Source: Bacteroidota bacterium (lineage in GTDB: Bacteria; Bacteroidota; Bacteroidia; Chitinophagales; Chitinophagaceae). From it: DNA of 64,000 bases. The stretch covers positions 1-64,000 of the forward strand of contig JAHEFK010000010.1 in assembly GCA_024640225.1 (NCBI GenBank), given 5' to 3'. Made by a program: the position numbers and the translations under genes. Below the pieces are notes generated by a model. The model was not told the origin of the DNA and ran no database searches. It saw only the letters and a list, made by a program, of their open reading frames with translations. How positions within the stretch are numbered: the stretch's first letter is position 1; the number at the start of each line of letters is the position of its first letter. Below, in pieces: positions 15,863-24,160 of this stretch.

Positions 15863-16789
15863 ATGGGTTTGAAAGTGGTATTTTTTGGGACACCCGATTT
15901 TGCAGTTGCTTCATTAGATGCATTAGTGCAAAATGGTTTTGACGTTTTAGCCGTTGTTACAGCACCGGATAAGCCGGCTGGGAGAGGAATGCAATTGCAG
16001 GCCTCTGCGGTGAAACAATATGCATTAGATCATCAGCTACCTATATTACAACCAGAAAAATTAAAAGATCCACAATTTATTGCTACACTTCAAGATTTAG
16101 CAGCCGATGTACATATTGTGGTAGCTTTTAGAATGTTGCCTGAAGTAGTTTGGAATATGCCTAAACAGGGCACGATTAATGTTCATGGATCACTGCTGCC
16201 TCAATACAGAGGAGCGGCACCAATCAATTGGGCAATTATGAATGGCGAAACTGAAACAGGTGTGACTACCTTCCGATTAAAACATCAAATTGACACAGGG
16301 AATATTTTATTGCAATCTAAGACGCCTATTTTTAAAGAAGATAATTTTAGTACCGTATACCAGCGCTTAATGCTTCTTGGTGCAGAGCTGTTGGTGACTA
16401 CTTTACGACAATTAGAAGCCGGTACTTTACAAGAAGTGCCGCAGGATACTATTGATGAAACTACCCTAAAGCATGCCCCTAAATTATTTAAAGAAAATTT
16501 GCAATTAGATTTTAATAAGCCAGCAGCAGCGCTAGTTGATTTTATAAGAGGCTTGGCGCCTTTTCCTACGGCCTATACTTTTTTGGAACAAAAGCAATTA
16601 AAGGTATTTCAATCGCATGCTGTAAATGAATTGCCTGCTGTAGCAATTGGTACGATGCAGACCGATGCTAAAAGCTATATCCGTTTTGCCTGCAAAGATG
16701 CCTGGTTGTATATCGATGAGTTACAATTGGAAGGAAAGAAACGAATGGAAACTGTTGCCTTTTTAAGAGGCTTTCGTTTTAGTGAGTAA
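15863..16789 (+). CDS. fmt: Methionyl-tRNA formyltransferase
   Basis: Formylates Met-tRNA(fMet) using 10-formyl-tetrahydrofolate before initiation. The N-terminal domain shows VVFFGTPDFAVASLDAL, TAPDKPAGRG, the catalytic segment NVHGSLLPQYRGAAPINWAI (Asn, His) and the essential Asp in HQIDTGNIL. The C-terminal tRNA-binding barrel covers residues 205-308. The 308-residue length is normal. Its last 27 bases overlap the convergent aroQ gene. It is transcribed away from the sigma operon. Confidence 0.97.
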   Translation: MGLKVVFFGTPDFAVASLDALVQNGFDVLAVVTAPDKPAGRGMQLQASAVKQYALDHQLPILQPEKLKDPQFIATLQDLAADVHIVVAFRMLPEVVWNMPKQGTINVHGSLLPQYRGAAPINWAIMNGETETGVTTFRLKHQIDTGNILLQSKTPIFKEDNFSTVYQRLMLLGAELLVTTLRQLEAGTLQEVPQDTIDETTLKHAPKLFKENLQLDFNKPAAALVDFIRGLAPFPTAYTFLEQKQLKVFQSHAVNELPAVAIGTMQTDAKSYIRFACKDAWLYIDELQLEGKKRMETVAFLRGFRFSE

Positions 16790-17197
16790 ATAAGAAACGC
16801 CAAGCGCATAGCCTTCCAATCCAAGACCAGATATGCTTCCTATGCAAGCACTTGCGATGTAGGACGTTTTGCGAAAATCTTCTCTTGCTAAAACATTGCT
16901 GATATGAATTTCTATAACCGGCGTATTAATGGCTTTTATAGTATCTGCAATCGCTATACTTGTGTGTGTATAAGCAGCGGCGTTTAATAAGATGCCATCA
17001 ACATTTTGATTGCAGGCTTGAAGATGATTAATGATTTCCCCTTCTATATTAGATTGAAAATAAAAAAACTCCACACTTGGGTAGTGCTCTTGCAAATGCG
17101 CAAAATAAGTTTCAAAAGAGACTGCCCCATAAATTTCAGGTTCTCTATTACCCAACAAGTTTAAATTGGGTCCGTTGATAATGGCTATTTTGTGCAT
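16763..17197 (-). CDS. aroQ: Type II 3-dehydroquinate dehydratase
   Basis: Catalyses the third step of the shikimate pathway, dehydrating 3-dehydroquinate. It is a small dodecameric enzyme, here 144 residues. Signatures: IAIINGPNLNLLGNREPEIYG with the active-site Tyr; the substrate lid around FFYFQSNIEGEII; LLNAAAYTHTSIAIADTI; and HISNVLAREDFRKTSYIAS with the catalytic His. The usual HLSNP is HISNV. The gene is divergent from xerD, and their promoter boxes lie 3 bases apart. It overlaps fmt by 27 bases at the 3' end. Confidence 0.97.
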   Translation of the reverse strand: MHKIAIINGPNLNLLGNREPEIYGAVSFETYFAHLQEHYPSVEFFYFQSNIEGEIINHLQACNQNVDGILLNAAAYTHTSIAIADTIKAINTPVIEIHISNVLAREDFRKTSYIASACIGSISGLGLEGYALGVSYLLTKTKAS

Positions 17198-17214
17198 GGG
17201 CTTCTTTATTTCAT

Positions 17215-17222
17215 CAAAATTA
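17215..17222 (-). promoter_or_regulatory. Candidate -7 box of aroQ
   Basis: The minus strand reads TAATTTTG, an exact TAnnTTTG match, 17 bases before the aroQ start codon. It stands back to back with the xerD box at 17226. Confidence 0.5.
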
Positions 17223-17225
17223 AAT

Positions 17226-17233
17226 TAAATTTG
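17226..17233 (+). promoter_or_regulatory. Candidate -7 box of xerD
   Basis: TAAATTTG matches TAnnTTTG exactly, 28 bases before the xerD ATG. Only 3 bases separate it from the aroQ box on the other strand, so upstream promoter contacts must overlap. Confidence 0.5.
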
Positions 17234-17261
17234 ACAGAAATATACGCGCTGCAACAGAATC

Positions 17262-18164
17262 ATGCAAAAAGGTTTTTTTACGGGCTACAAAGCCTATTTA
17301 CAATTAGAGCGCTCTTTGTCGGAAAATAGCATAGATGCTTATTTGCATGATGTTCAGTTATTAGAACAGTTTTTGTCCATCCAGTATCCTAATCTTGCTT
17401 TGGATCAAATTCGATTAAACCATTTAAAAGAATTTATAAGTTACTTACATGAATTGCACTTGGCTGTTGGTTCACAAGCGAGAATAGTAAGCGGACTAAA
17501 ATCCTTTTTTCAGTATGCAGAAGTGGAAGGTTTAATCACTGATAATCCAACACAAATATTAGAAGCGCCTAAATTAGCTCGAAAATTACCTAGCTTTTTA
17601 AGTATCGAAGAAATCGATTTACTATTATCGGTTATAGATCGAAGCAAGCCCGAAGGGCAGCGAAATTTAGCTATGCTTGAAACACTTTACAGTTGCGGAC
17701 TAAGGGTAAGTGAATTAATAAACTTACAAGTATCTAATTTGTTTTTAGAGGCAGGATTTATTAAGGTGGTAGGGAAGGGCAATAAGGAGCGCTTAGTGCC
17801 TCTTGGAGCAGCAGCAAGTAAACAAATAAAAATCTATAAAGAACAGGTTCGCGTGCATCAAACCATTCAGTCGGGCAATGAGGATGTACTGTTTTTAAGC
17901 AATAGAGGAAGTGCCTTGTCGAGAGTAATGGTATTTCTCATTTTGAAAAAATTAGTTGCAGCAAGTGGTATTAAAAAAAATATTCACCCCCACACACTAC
18001 GCCATTCATTTGCAACCCATTTAATTGAACGAGGGGCAGATTTGAGGGCCGTTCAAGAAATGCTGGGCCATGTCAGTATAACGACTACTGAAATTTATAC
18101 GCACCTCGATAGAGCCTATCTTCGAGATACGATGCAGAAATTTCATCCTCGGTTCGATAAATAA
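17262..18164 (+). CDS. xerD: Tyrosine recombinase XerD-like
   Basis: Site-specific recombinase that resolves chromosome dimers at dif. The N-terminal SAM-like DNA-binding domain covers residues 1-90. The catalytic domain carries the full set of residues: Arg148 (SCGLRVSEL), Lys172 (VGKGNKER), His244 and Arg247 (HPHTLRHSF), His270 (MLGHVSI) and the nucleophile Tyr279 (TEIYTHLD). The 300-residue length matches XerC/XerD. There are no phage, transposon or attachment-site signs around it, so it is read as housekeeping. XerC versus XerD is not settled by the sequence alone. Confidence 0.93.
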   Translation: MQKGFFTGYKAYLQLERSLSENSIDAYLHDVQLLEQFLSIQYPNLALDQIRLNHLKEFISYLHELHLAVGSQARIVSGLKSFFQYAEVEGLITDNPTQILEAPKLARKLPSFLSIEEIDLLLSVIDRSKPEGQRNLAMLETLYSCGLRVSELINLQVSNLFLEAGFIKVVGKGNKERLVPLGAAASKQIKIYKEQVRVHQTIQSGNEDVLFLSNRGSALSRVMVFLILKKLVAASGIKKNIHPHTLRHSFATHLIERGADLRAVQEMLGHVSITTTEIYTHLDRAYLRDTMQKFHPRFDK

Positions 18165-18187
18165 TACATACTATCACAGTCCTTTCT

Positions 18188-18195
18188 TATCTTTG
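18188..18195 (+). promoter_or_regulatory. Candidate -7 box of purB
   Basis: TATCTTTG matches TAnnTTTG exactly and ends only 5 bases before the purB ATG (18201). If used, the purB mRNA would have almost no 5' leader. Confidence 0.55.
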
Positions 18196-18200
18196 TACTC

Positions 18201-19553
18201 ATGGAATTAACATCACTTTCAGCAATCAGTCCAATCGACGGACGCTATAGAAATCAAACACAATCATTGGCCCCTTATTTTTCAGAATTTGGTTTAATCA
18301 AATATCGGGTACAAGTTGAAATTGAATATTTACTTTTTCTTGCAGAGAAGAAAATATATCAATTGCCTAAGCATATTAAAGCAGCTCAATTAAGAGCTAT
18401 TTATTTACAATTCAATGAAACAGCTGCGCAACAAATAAAAACAATCGAACGCGTTACCAATCATGACGTAAAAGCAGTTGAATATTATATCAAAGAGCAA
18501 TTAGATGCTCTTGGTGCCGAAGCTTGCAAGGAGTGGGTGCATTTTGGATTGACCTCTCAAGATATAAACAATACCGCCATCCCATTATTGTGGAAAGAAG
18601 CTTTAGAATTGGAGTTTTTACCTAGTTTAGAAAATGTGTTGCTGTTGTTGAAGCAGCAAGCACAATCTTGGAATACCATACCTATGCTTGCTAGAACGCA
18701 TGGTCAGTCTGCCTCTCCAACTAATTTAGGAAAAGAGTGGTTTGTATTTGTTGAGCGTTTGCGTGGACAAATTAATTTACTTAGTCAAGTGCCCTATGCT
18801 GCAAAATTTGGTGGCGCTACTGGTAATTTCAATGCCCATCATGTTGCGTTCCCTCATATTGATTGGATAAAATTTGGTAATGAATTTGTGACTAAAAAAT
18901 TAGGTTTAGAGCGCATGCAGTTTACTACACAAATTGAGCATTATGATAATTTATCAGCACAATTTGATGCACTCAAAAGAATCAATACTATTTTAATTGA
19001 TTTAAGTAGAGATGTTTGGACCTACATTTCCATGGATTACTTCAAACAAAAAGTAAAAGCTGGAGAAGTGGGTTCCTCTGCAATGCCGCATAAAGTAAAT
19101 CCAATTGACTTTGAAAATGCAGAAGGCAATTTTGGTATTGCAAATGCGCTGTACGAGCATTTTAGTGCGAAATTACCAATCAGTAGATTACAAAGAGATT
19201 TAACAGATAGCACCGTATTGCGCAATATTGGTGTGCCAATGGCGCATGCGTTTATTGGATTGAATTCGTTAAACAAAGGATTGAACAAATTAGTGTTAAA
19301 TGATCAAAAAATTAAATTAGATTTAGAAGCAAATTGGGCAGTAGTTGCAGAAGCAATACAAACCGTTTTGAGAAGAGAACAGTATCCTCAACCATATGAA
19401 GCATTAAAAGCATTAACAAGAGGAAAAAATGGTATCACTAAAGAAAGTATGCACGCTTTTATTGATAGCTTAGCGATTAAAGCTAGTTTAAAAAAAGAAT
19501 TGAAAAAAATTACACCCCATAATTACACCGGGGTGCAAGCAAAAATGAACTAA
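18201..19553 (+). CDS. purB: Adenylosuccinate lyase
   Basis: Acts twice in purine synthesis, cleaving SAICAR and adenylosuccinate with release of fumarate. It belongs to the fumarase/aspartase superfamily. The signature loop is GSSAMPHKVNPIDFENAEGN, with the catalytic Ser in the flexible loop. The substrate motifs TSQDINNTA and ARTHGQSASPT are also visible. The 450-residue length resembles the E. coli type rather than the shorter Bacillus type. Four bases separate it from the next small gene. The promoter box is almost at the start codon. Confidence 0.97.
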   Translation: MELTSLSAISPIDGRYRNQTQSLAPYFSEFGLIKYRVQVEIEYLLFLAEKKIYQLPKHIKAAQLRAIYLQFNETAAQQIKTIERVTNHDVKAVEYYIKEQLDALGAEACKEWVHFGLTSQDINNTAIPLLWKEALELEFLPSLENVLLLLKQQAQSWNTIPMLARTHGQSASPTNLGKEWFVFVERLRGQINLLSQVPYAAKFGGATGNFNAHHVAFPHIDWIKFGNEFVTKKLGLERMQFTTQIEHYDNLSAQFDALKRINTILIDLSRDVWTYISMDYFKQKVKAGEVGSSAMPHKVNPIDFENAEGNFGIANALYEHFSAKLPISRLQRDLTDSTVLRNIGVPMAHAFIGLNSLNKGLNKLVLNDQKIKLDLEANWAVVAEAIQTVLRREQYPQPYEALKALTRGKNGITKESMHAFIDSLAIKASLKKELKKITPHNYTGVQAKMN

Positions 19554-19556
19554 AAC

Positions 19557-20057
19557 ATGAAACAGTTAGCCGCTATAATTTTTTTTATTTTCTTGAGCTT
19601 TTTTACAAAAGCTCAAGAAAAACAGGTTGAAAAAAAACAAAAAGGAAACAAAGCTACTACTATGCTTGTGCCTAAGCTAGATACTACCTACTTGAAACGA
19701 AATAATTTTGTTTCTGATTCTTTAAGCGCTATTAATAAAGCAAGTTTAGATAGTTTATATTCGTTTAACCTGTTGCATTCCGAATCCTTGCAAACAACTA
19801 CAGGAACAGTAGCATTTATAGATATGGGCATGCCTCCTAAAAAAATGTTGCTTTATGCATTTAGTAATTTAGGCGCTAAGGGAGCAATTATAAAAATTAC
19901 AAATCCTAGCAATCATAAATTTGTATATGCCAAAATTCTATCTTCGATTCCAATTAATAAAAATTATTTGCAGAGTGTGGTATTAGTAAGCCATCATGCA
20001 CAACGAATTTTAGGAACAAATGATGAGAAATTATTTTGTGAAATAATTGTGCCTTAA
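19557..20057 (+). CDS. Small secreted protein, possible double-psi barrel
   Basis: A protein of 166 residues with a signal peptide (residues 1-19, ending FTKAQ), then a Lys-rich linker and a C-terminal domain from about residue 80. The domain segment LGAKGAIIKITNPSNHKFVYAKIL resembles the core of RlpA-type double-psi beta-barrels (compare GTxVKVTNLxNGKSV), which bind or cut denuded peptidoglycan. The typical catalytic Asp and His of RlpA are not evident, so an enzyme role is doubtful. It sits 3 bases after purB and 2 bases before a GT9 gene. The fold assignment is tentative. Confidence 0.6.
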   Translation: MKQLAAIIFFIFLSFFTKAQEKQVEKKQKGNKATTMLVPKLDTTYLKRNNFVSDSLSAINKASLDSLYSFNLLHSESLQTTTGTVAFIDMGMPPKKMLLYAFSNLGAKGAIIKITNPSNHKFVYAKILSSIPINKNYLQSVVLVSHHAQRILGTNDEKLFCEIIVP

Positions 20058-20059
20058 AA

Positions 20060-21061
20060 ATGAAGATTCTAATTATTCGATTTTCCTCCATTGGAGATAT
20101 TGTGTTAACCACGCCGATTATTCGTTGTGTAAAACAACAATTGCCCAATGTGAAGCTTCATTTTATTACAAAAGCTGCTTATCGATCAGTTATTGCTAAT
20201 AACCCATATATCGATCAATGTCATTTTTTCGAACAAGGTTTAGAAGAAGTCATTCCTGCACTTCAAGCAGCACAATTTGATTTAGTTATTGACTTGCATA
20301 AAAATATCAGAAGTTTTAAAATTAAAAAGGCGCTGCATGTTAAGTCTTTAAGTTTTCAGAAATTGAATATTAGAAAATGGCTCTTAGTAAATTTCAAAAT
20401 CAATACGATGCCTGACAAGAGCATTGTAGATCGCTATTTTGAGGCTATTGCCAGTTTGGGTGTTAAAAATGATGGGAAAGGATTAGATTATTTTATTGCC
20501 AAGCAACAAGAACTTGAAAATGCAGATATTCCGATGAGTCATTGGGCGGGTTATGTAGCGTGTGTCATAGGAGGCTCTTATGCTACCAAACAATTGCCTG
20601 CTTCAAAATGGATTGAATTTTGCAGCCTATCCAATTATCCGATCATATTGCTAGGCGCCGCAGAGGATAGGTCTTTAGGAGAGTGCATTGCCCAAGAATT
20701 TCCGGTTAGGGTATATAATGCCTGTGGTAAATTTTCCCTGAACGAATCCGCATACTTAATATCCAAAGCTAGGGTAGTGGTGAGCAATGATACGGGATTG
20801 ATGCATGTAGCTGCCGCTTTTCAAAAACCCATTGTGTCTTTATGGGGTAATACCAGTCCTGAAATGGGTATGTATCCTTACTTTGATTACAATAATGTAC
20901 ACCAACGACAAAGTTCAAAAGCTATTTTCTTGGAAAACAAGGACTTAGGCTGCCATCCTTGTAGTAAAATGGGCTATGCTCAATGTCCTAAGAAGCACTT
21001 TCAGTGCATGTTAGCCCTCGATATGCACAAAGCAAAAGAATTTGTGGATAAAAACTGGTAG
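20060..21061 (+). CDS. Glycosyltransferase family 9 (heptosyltransferase-like)
   Basis: A GT-B fold glycosyltransferase of the ADP-heptose:LPS heptosyltransferase family, probably adding a sugar to the lipopolysaccharide core at the inner membrane. The N-terminal motif ILIIRFSSIGDIVLTTPIIR and the C-terminal VVSNDTGLMHVAAAFQKPIVSLWG are typical. Near the end LGCHPCSKMGYAQCPKKHFQCM matches the Cys-rich tail seen in many GT9 proteins. The length is 333 residues. It follows the small secreted protein by 2 bases. The donor sugar is not determined. Confidence 0.9.
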   Translation: MKILIIRFSSIGDIVLTTPIIRCVKQQLPNVKLHFITKAAYRSVIANNPYIDQCHFFEQGLEEVIPALQAAQFDLVIDLHKNIRSFKIKKALHVKSLSFQKLNIRKWLLVNFKINTMPDKSIVDRYFEAIASLGVKNDGKGLDYFIAKQQELENADIPMSHWAGYVACVIGGSYATKQLPASKWIEFCSLSNYPIILLGAAEDRSLGECIAQEFPVRVYNACGKFSLNESAYLISKARVVVSNDTGLMHVAAAFQKPIVSLWGNTSPEMGMYPYFDYNNVHQRQSSKAIFLENKDLGCHPCSKMGYAQCPKKHFQCMLALDMHKAKEFVDKNW

Positions 21062-21190
21062 CTTTCCCAACTAAATTTATTGCTAGATTGTCTTTCTTTT
21101 TAGAAAAAAAACTGCTATATTTAACTTTTAAAATAAGCAAATTGGATAGCGCTGCTATTCATTTTTAATATTTTTTGTAAAACCAATTAC

Positions 21191-24124
21191 ATGACCAAAA
21201 AATTACTCTTAGTTTTCATTTTAGTAATCGGCTCATTTTTGAGCTCAACTCAAAAAGCCAATGCGTCCCATGCGGCGGGTGCAGAATTACTTTATTCTTG
21301 GGTTTCAGACTCTACCTACAAAATTATTTGTAAGTTTTACCGAGACTGTTCTGGTATTACAGAACCTGCAACAGTTTCCGTTTGTTGTATGAACTCATGT
21401 ACTGGTTTTACTTACTCCCTTACGTTAAATAAAGTTGCAGGTTCAACCAACGGACAAGAAGTAAGTACCGGTTGTCCAGGTTATCCAAGCACTTGTAATG
21501 GTGGTACTTTCCCGGGTTATCGTGAGTGGATTTACGAAGCTAATTATACCTTACCTTCTCGTTGTAATTTTTGGCGATTTTTTACGGGCTTTAGTGCTAG
21601 AAACACAGCGATTACTAATTTAACGAATCCTGGTTCTCAAATTTTATATTGCGAAGCTACCTTAGATAATAACTATGCTCAAGGTAATTCTTCTCCATAC
21701 TTTTCTGTAAAGCCGGTGCCTTACGTGTGTGTAAATAATCCTTACAACTACAATAATGGTGCTTTGGATGTGAACAATGACTCTATGTCTTTTTCAATCA
21801 TTCAACCGAGAACAGGTCCTACGGGTTGTCCTTATGCGGTACCAACGGATATTTCTTTTTCAAATACCTCTTTATTCAACCTAACGAATAATCCATTTAG
21901 CACTACTAACACTTTTAATATCAATGCGCTAAACGGTCAGATTACCTTTACTCCAGACATTCAACAAGTAGCGGTAATTACGGTGTTGGTTAAAGAATAT
22001 CGAAATGGAAATTTGATTGGTACGGTAATGCGAGATATTCAAATTATTGTAAAAGCCTGTACGGTACCTACACCAACATTAAATCTTGATACCGTTACCA
22101 TTGTAGGTGGAGGATGGAATAATAATCGAATAGAGGGCTGCGCTGGTCAACCAATTGGATTCTGCTTTAATGCAAAATCAGCGGATACCAATGCAATTCT
22201 TGTAGTTACCTCCAATAATGCGCAGTCGGCAGTTGGATCTTCGGTTACACTATCAAATCATTATACTGATTCCGTTCGTGTTTGTTTCAACTGGAGCCCT
22301 ACTGCGGCAGATACTGGTTTAAGAGTATTAACCTTCACGGTTAAAGATTCTACTTGTTCGCCTCCAGGTATTCCAATTTTACAAACCTTTGTTGTGCCTT
22401 TCTATATATGGCCAATTACTACTATTAAAAATGATACGTCCATTTGTGCCGGAGAAACCGTGCCCTTAAAAGTAACGGGTGGTACCCAATTTACTTGGTC
22501 GGTGATTCCAGGGGGCTCTCCATTAACAACATTAACATGCTCCAATTGTAGTGCGCCTTTTGCAAACCCATCACTTACCACCCAATATATAGCCACTTCA
22601 AATTTACAAGCAGTTTGTAATCGATACAAAGACACGGTAACTATTACGGTGGCTCCTTTGCCGGTATTTAATGCGGGGCCAGATACCACTACCTGTATTA
22701 ATAACTCCTTACTGATGAATGCACATCTGCAAGCAGTGCCCGGTAATGTTTATTCGATTAAATGGTTTCCAAGTAATTTCTTAAATAACGACACCTTGGC
22801 TATGCCAATTTGTACACCAACAAAAGACACAACTTATATTATTAAAATTACCCCTAATGGTCAAAATCGCTGTGCTGGTTATGACACTATAAAAGTGAAA
22901 GTAATACAAGGCTTCCGTTTAAATAATGCGGATACTGCTATTTGTGCGGGTAAATTTGTGAATATTAGTTTAAATGGAGACAATCGTTATGCTTATACAT
23001 GGACACCTGCTATAGGTGTAAATAATGTAAATGCAATGGCGCCTACCATTACACCTGATACGTCAAGATTATACACTATTAAAGCAAGTTATCCTGGTTG
23101 TAAAGATTCGTTGAAAACGATATTTATAGATGTACAACCCAATCCGATTGTATTTATTGGTGCTGATAGAACGATTTGTTCCGGAGATACTATTCAATTG
23201 CAACCATTAGTAACTCCAGGCGGATATCCTAATTATAGCTATTCTTGGAATCCAGCAGGTGGATTTAATAATCCAGCTATTAAAAATCCAATTTTTAATG
23301 GATTGATCAATACAACTGCCACTTTAACGGTAAGCACTCCAGCGGGTTGTAACGGTAGTGATGATGCAAATTATACCGTTATTGAATCAGATTTCTTGAA
23401 AGCTACTGTGTCAAAACAATTATGTCCTGGTGATACCGCTGAATTATTAATTCCGGCTCCTGTACTTTGGGTAAAATGGACACCTAATTTATATATAGAT
23501 GATACGAGCAGTACTAATCCTAAAGTTTGGCCAACGGCTCCAACATACTATACTGTTATCGGCCAAGAAGCATCTGGATGTTTAGACACAGAAGTGTTAT
23601 ATGTTGATGTAAAATCTTTAGCTACAATTACATTACCAGATACCATATTTTTATTCCCAGGTGATTCTTATCAATTTAATCCAGGTGGCAACTGCTTATA
23701 TTTCAGTTGGTTCCCGTTAACAGGCTTAAGCAATCCTTTAATATCATCACCAATCACTAGCACGCAAACAAGTACGCGATATATTGTAAATGCATCTACA
23801 GAATTTGGATGTAAAGTACAAGATTCAGTAGATGTGATTATGGCTGATGATGCGTCTATAGATGTTGCAAATGCCTTTACGCCAGGCTCAGCTCCAAATG
23901 ATATGATTAAGGTACAACATCATGGTATTGCGTATTTAAAATCCTTTGTTATATTCAACCGTTGGGGTAATAAAGTTTTTGAAACTACCGATTTAGAACA
24001 AGGTTGGGATGGTAAATACAATGGTCAACCACAACCAATGGGTACTTATATTTATTATGCAGAAGCAACTACCTATAAAGGAAAACGTTTCTACAAACAA
24101 GGCAATATTTTACTAATACGATAA
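21191..24124 (+). CDS. T9SS type B sorting-domain surface protein, copy 1
   Basis: A large secreted protein of 977 residues. A signal peptide (residues 1-25) is followed by mature sequence starting ASHAAGAELLYSW. Several Cys-containing Ig/PKD-like modules follow (repeated patterns such as DTSICAGETVPL, DTTTCINNSLLM, DTAICAGKFVNI and DRTICSGDTIQL from about residue 415 to 680). The last 85 residues are a gliding-motility-associated C-terminal domain (ANAFTPGSAPND, FNRWGNKVFE, WDGKYNGQPQPMGTYIYY), which targets export by the type IX system. It is homologous in layout to the next gene. The role is unknown, and an adhesin or surface-layer function is only inferred. Confidence 0.88.
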   Translation: MTKKLLLVFILVIGSFLSSTQKANASHAAGAELLYSWVSDSTYKIICKFYRDCSGITEPATVSVCCMNSCTGFTYSLTLNKVAGSTNGQEVSTGCPGYPSTCNGGTFPGYREWIYEANYTLPSRCNFWRFFTGFSARNTAITNLTNPGSQILYCEATLDNNYAQGNSSPYFSVKPVPYVCVNNPYNYNNGALDVNNDSMSFSIIQPRTGPTGCPYAVPTDISFSNTSLFNLTNNPFSTTNTFNINALNGQITFTPDIQQVAVITVLVKEYRNGNLIGTVMRDIQIIVKACTVPTPTLNLDTVTIVGGGWNNNRIEGCAGQPIGFCFNAKSADTNAILVVTSNNAQSAVGSSVTLSNHYTDSVRVCFNWSPTAADTGLRVLTFTVKDSTCSPPGIPILQTFVVPFYIWPITTIKNDTSICAGETVPLKVTGGTQFTWSVIPGGSPLTTLTCSNCSAPFANPSLTTQYIATSNLQAVCNRYKDTVTITVAPLPVFNAGPDTTTCINNSLLMNAHLQAVPGNVYSIKWFPSNFLNNDTLAMPICTPTKDTTYIIKITPNGQNRCAGYDTIKVKVIQGFRLNNADTAICAGKFVNISLNGDNRYAYTWTPAIGVNNVNAMAPTITPDTSRLYTIKASYPGCKDSLKTIFIDVQPNPIVFIGADRTICSGDTIQLQPLVTPGGYPNYSYSWNPAGGFNNPAIKNPIFNGLINTTATLTVSTPAGCNGSDDANYTVIESDFLKATVSKQLCPGDTAELLIPAPVLWVKWTPNLYIDDTSSTNPKVWPTAPTYYTVIGQEASGCLDTEVLYVDVKSLATITLPDTIFLFPGDSYQFNPGGNCLYFSWFPLTGLSNPLISSPITSTQTSTRYIVNASTEFGCKVQDSVDVIMADDASIDVANAFTPGSAPNDMIKVQHHGIAYLKSFVIFNRWGNKVFETTDLEQGWDGKYNGQPQPMGTYIYYAEATTYKGKRFYKQGNILLIR

Positions 24125-24160
24125 TTTAAATTATACACAACTTTTTTTAATAATAGGACT

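Noticed and set aside
17262-18164. Tyrosine recombinase as a sign of an integrated element
   Set aside because: XerC/XerD length, all catalytic residues, a housekeeping neighbourhood, and no attachment repeats, tRNA or phage genes near it.
21144-21157. Small hairpin ATAGC-GCT-GCTAT before the first large surface protein
   Set aside because: Five base pairs with a 3-base loop in an AT-rich gap. It could easily arise by chance.
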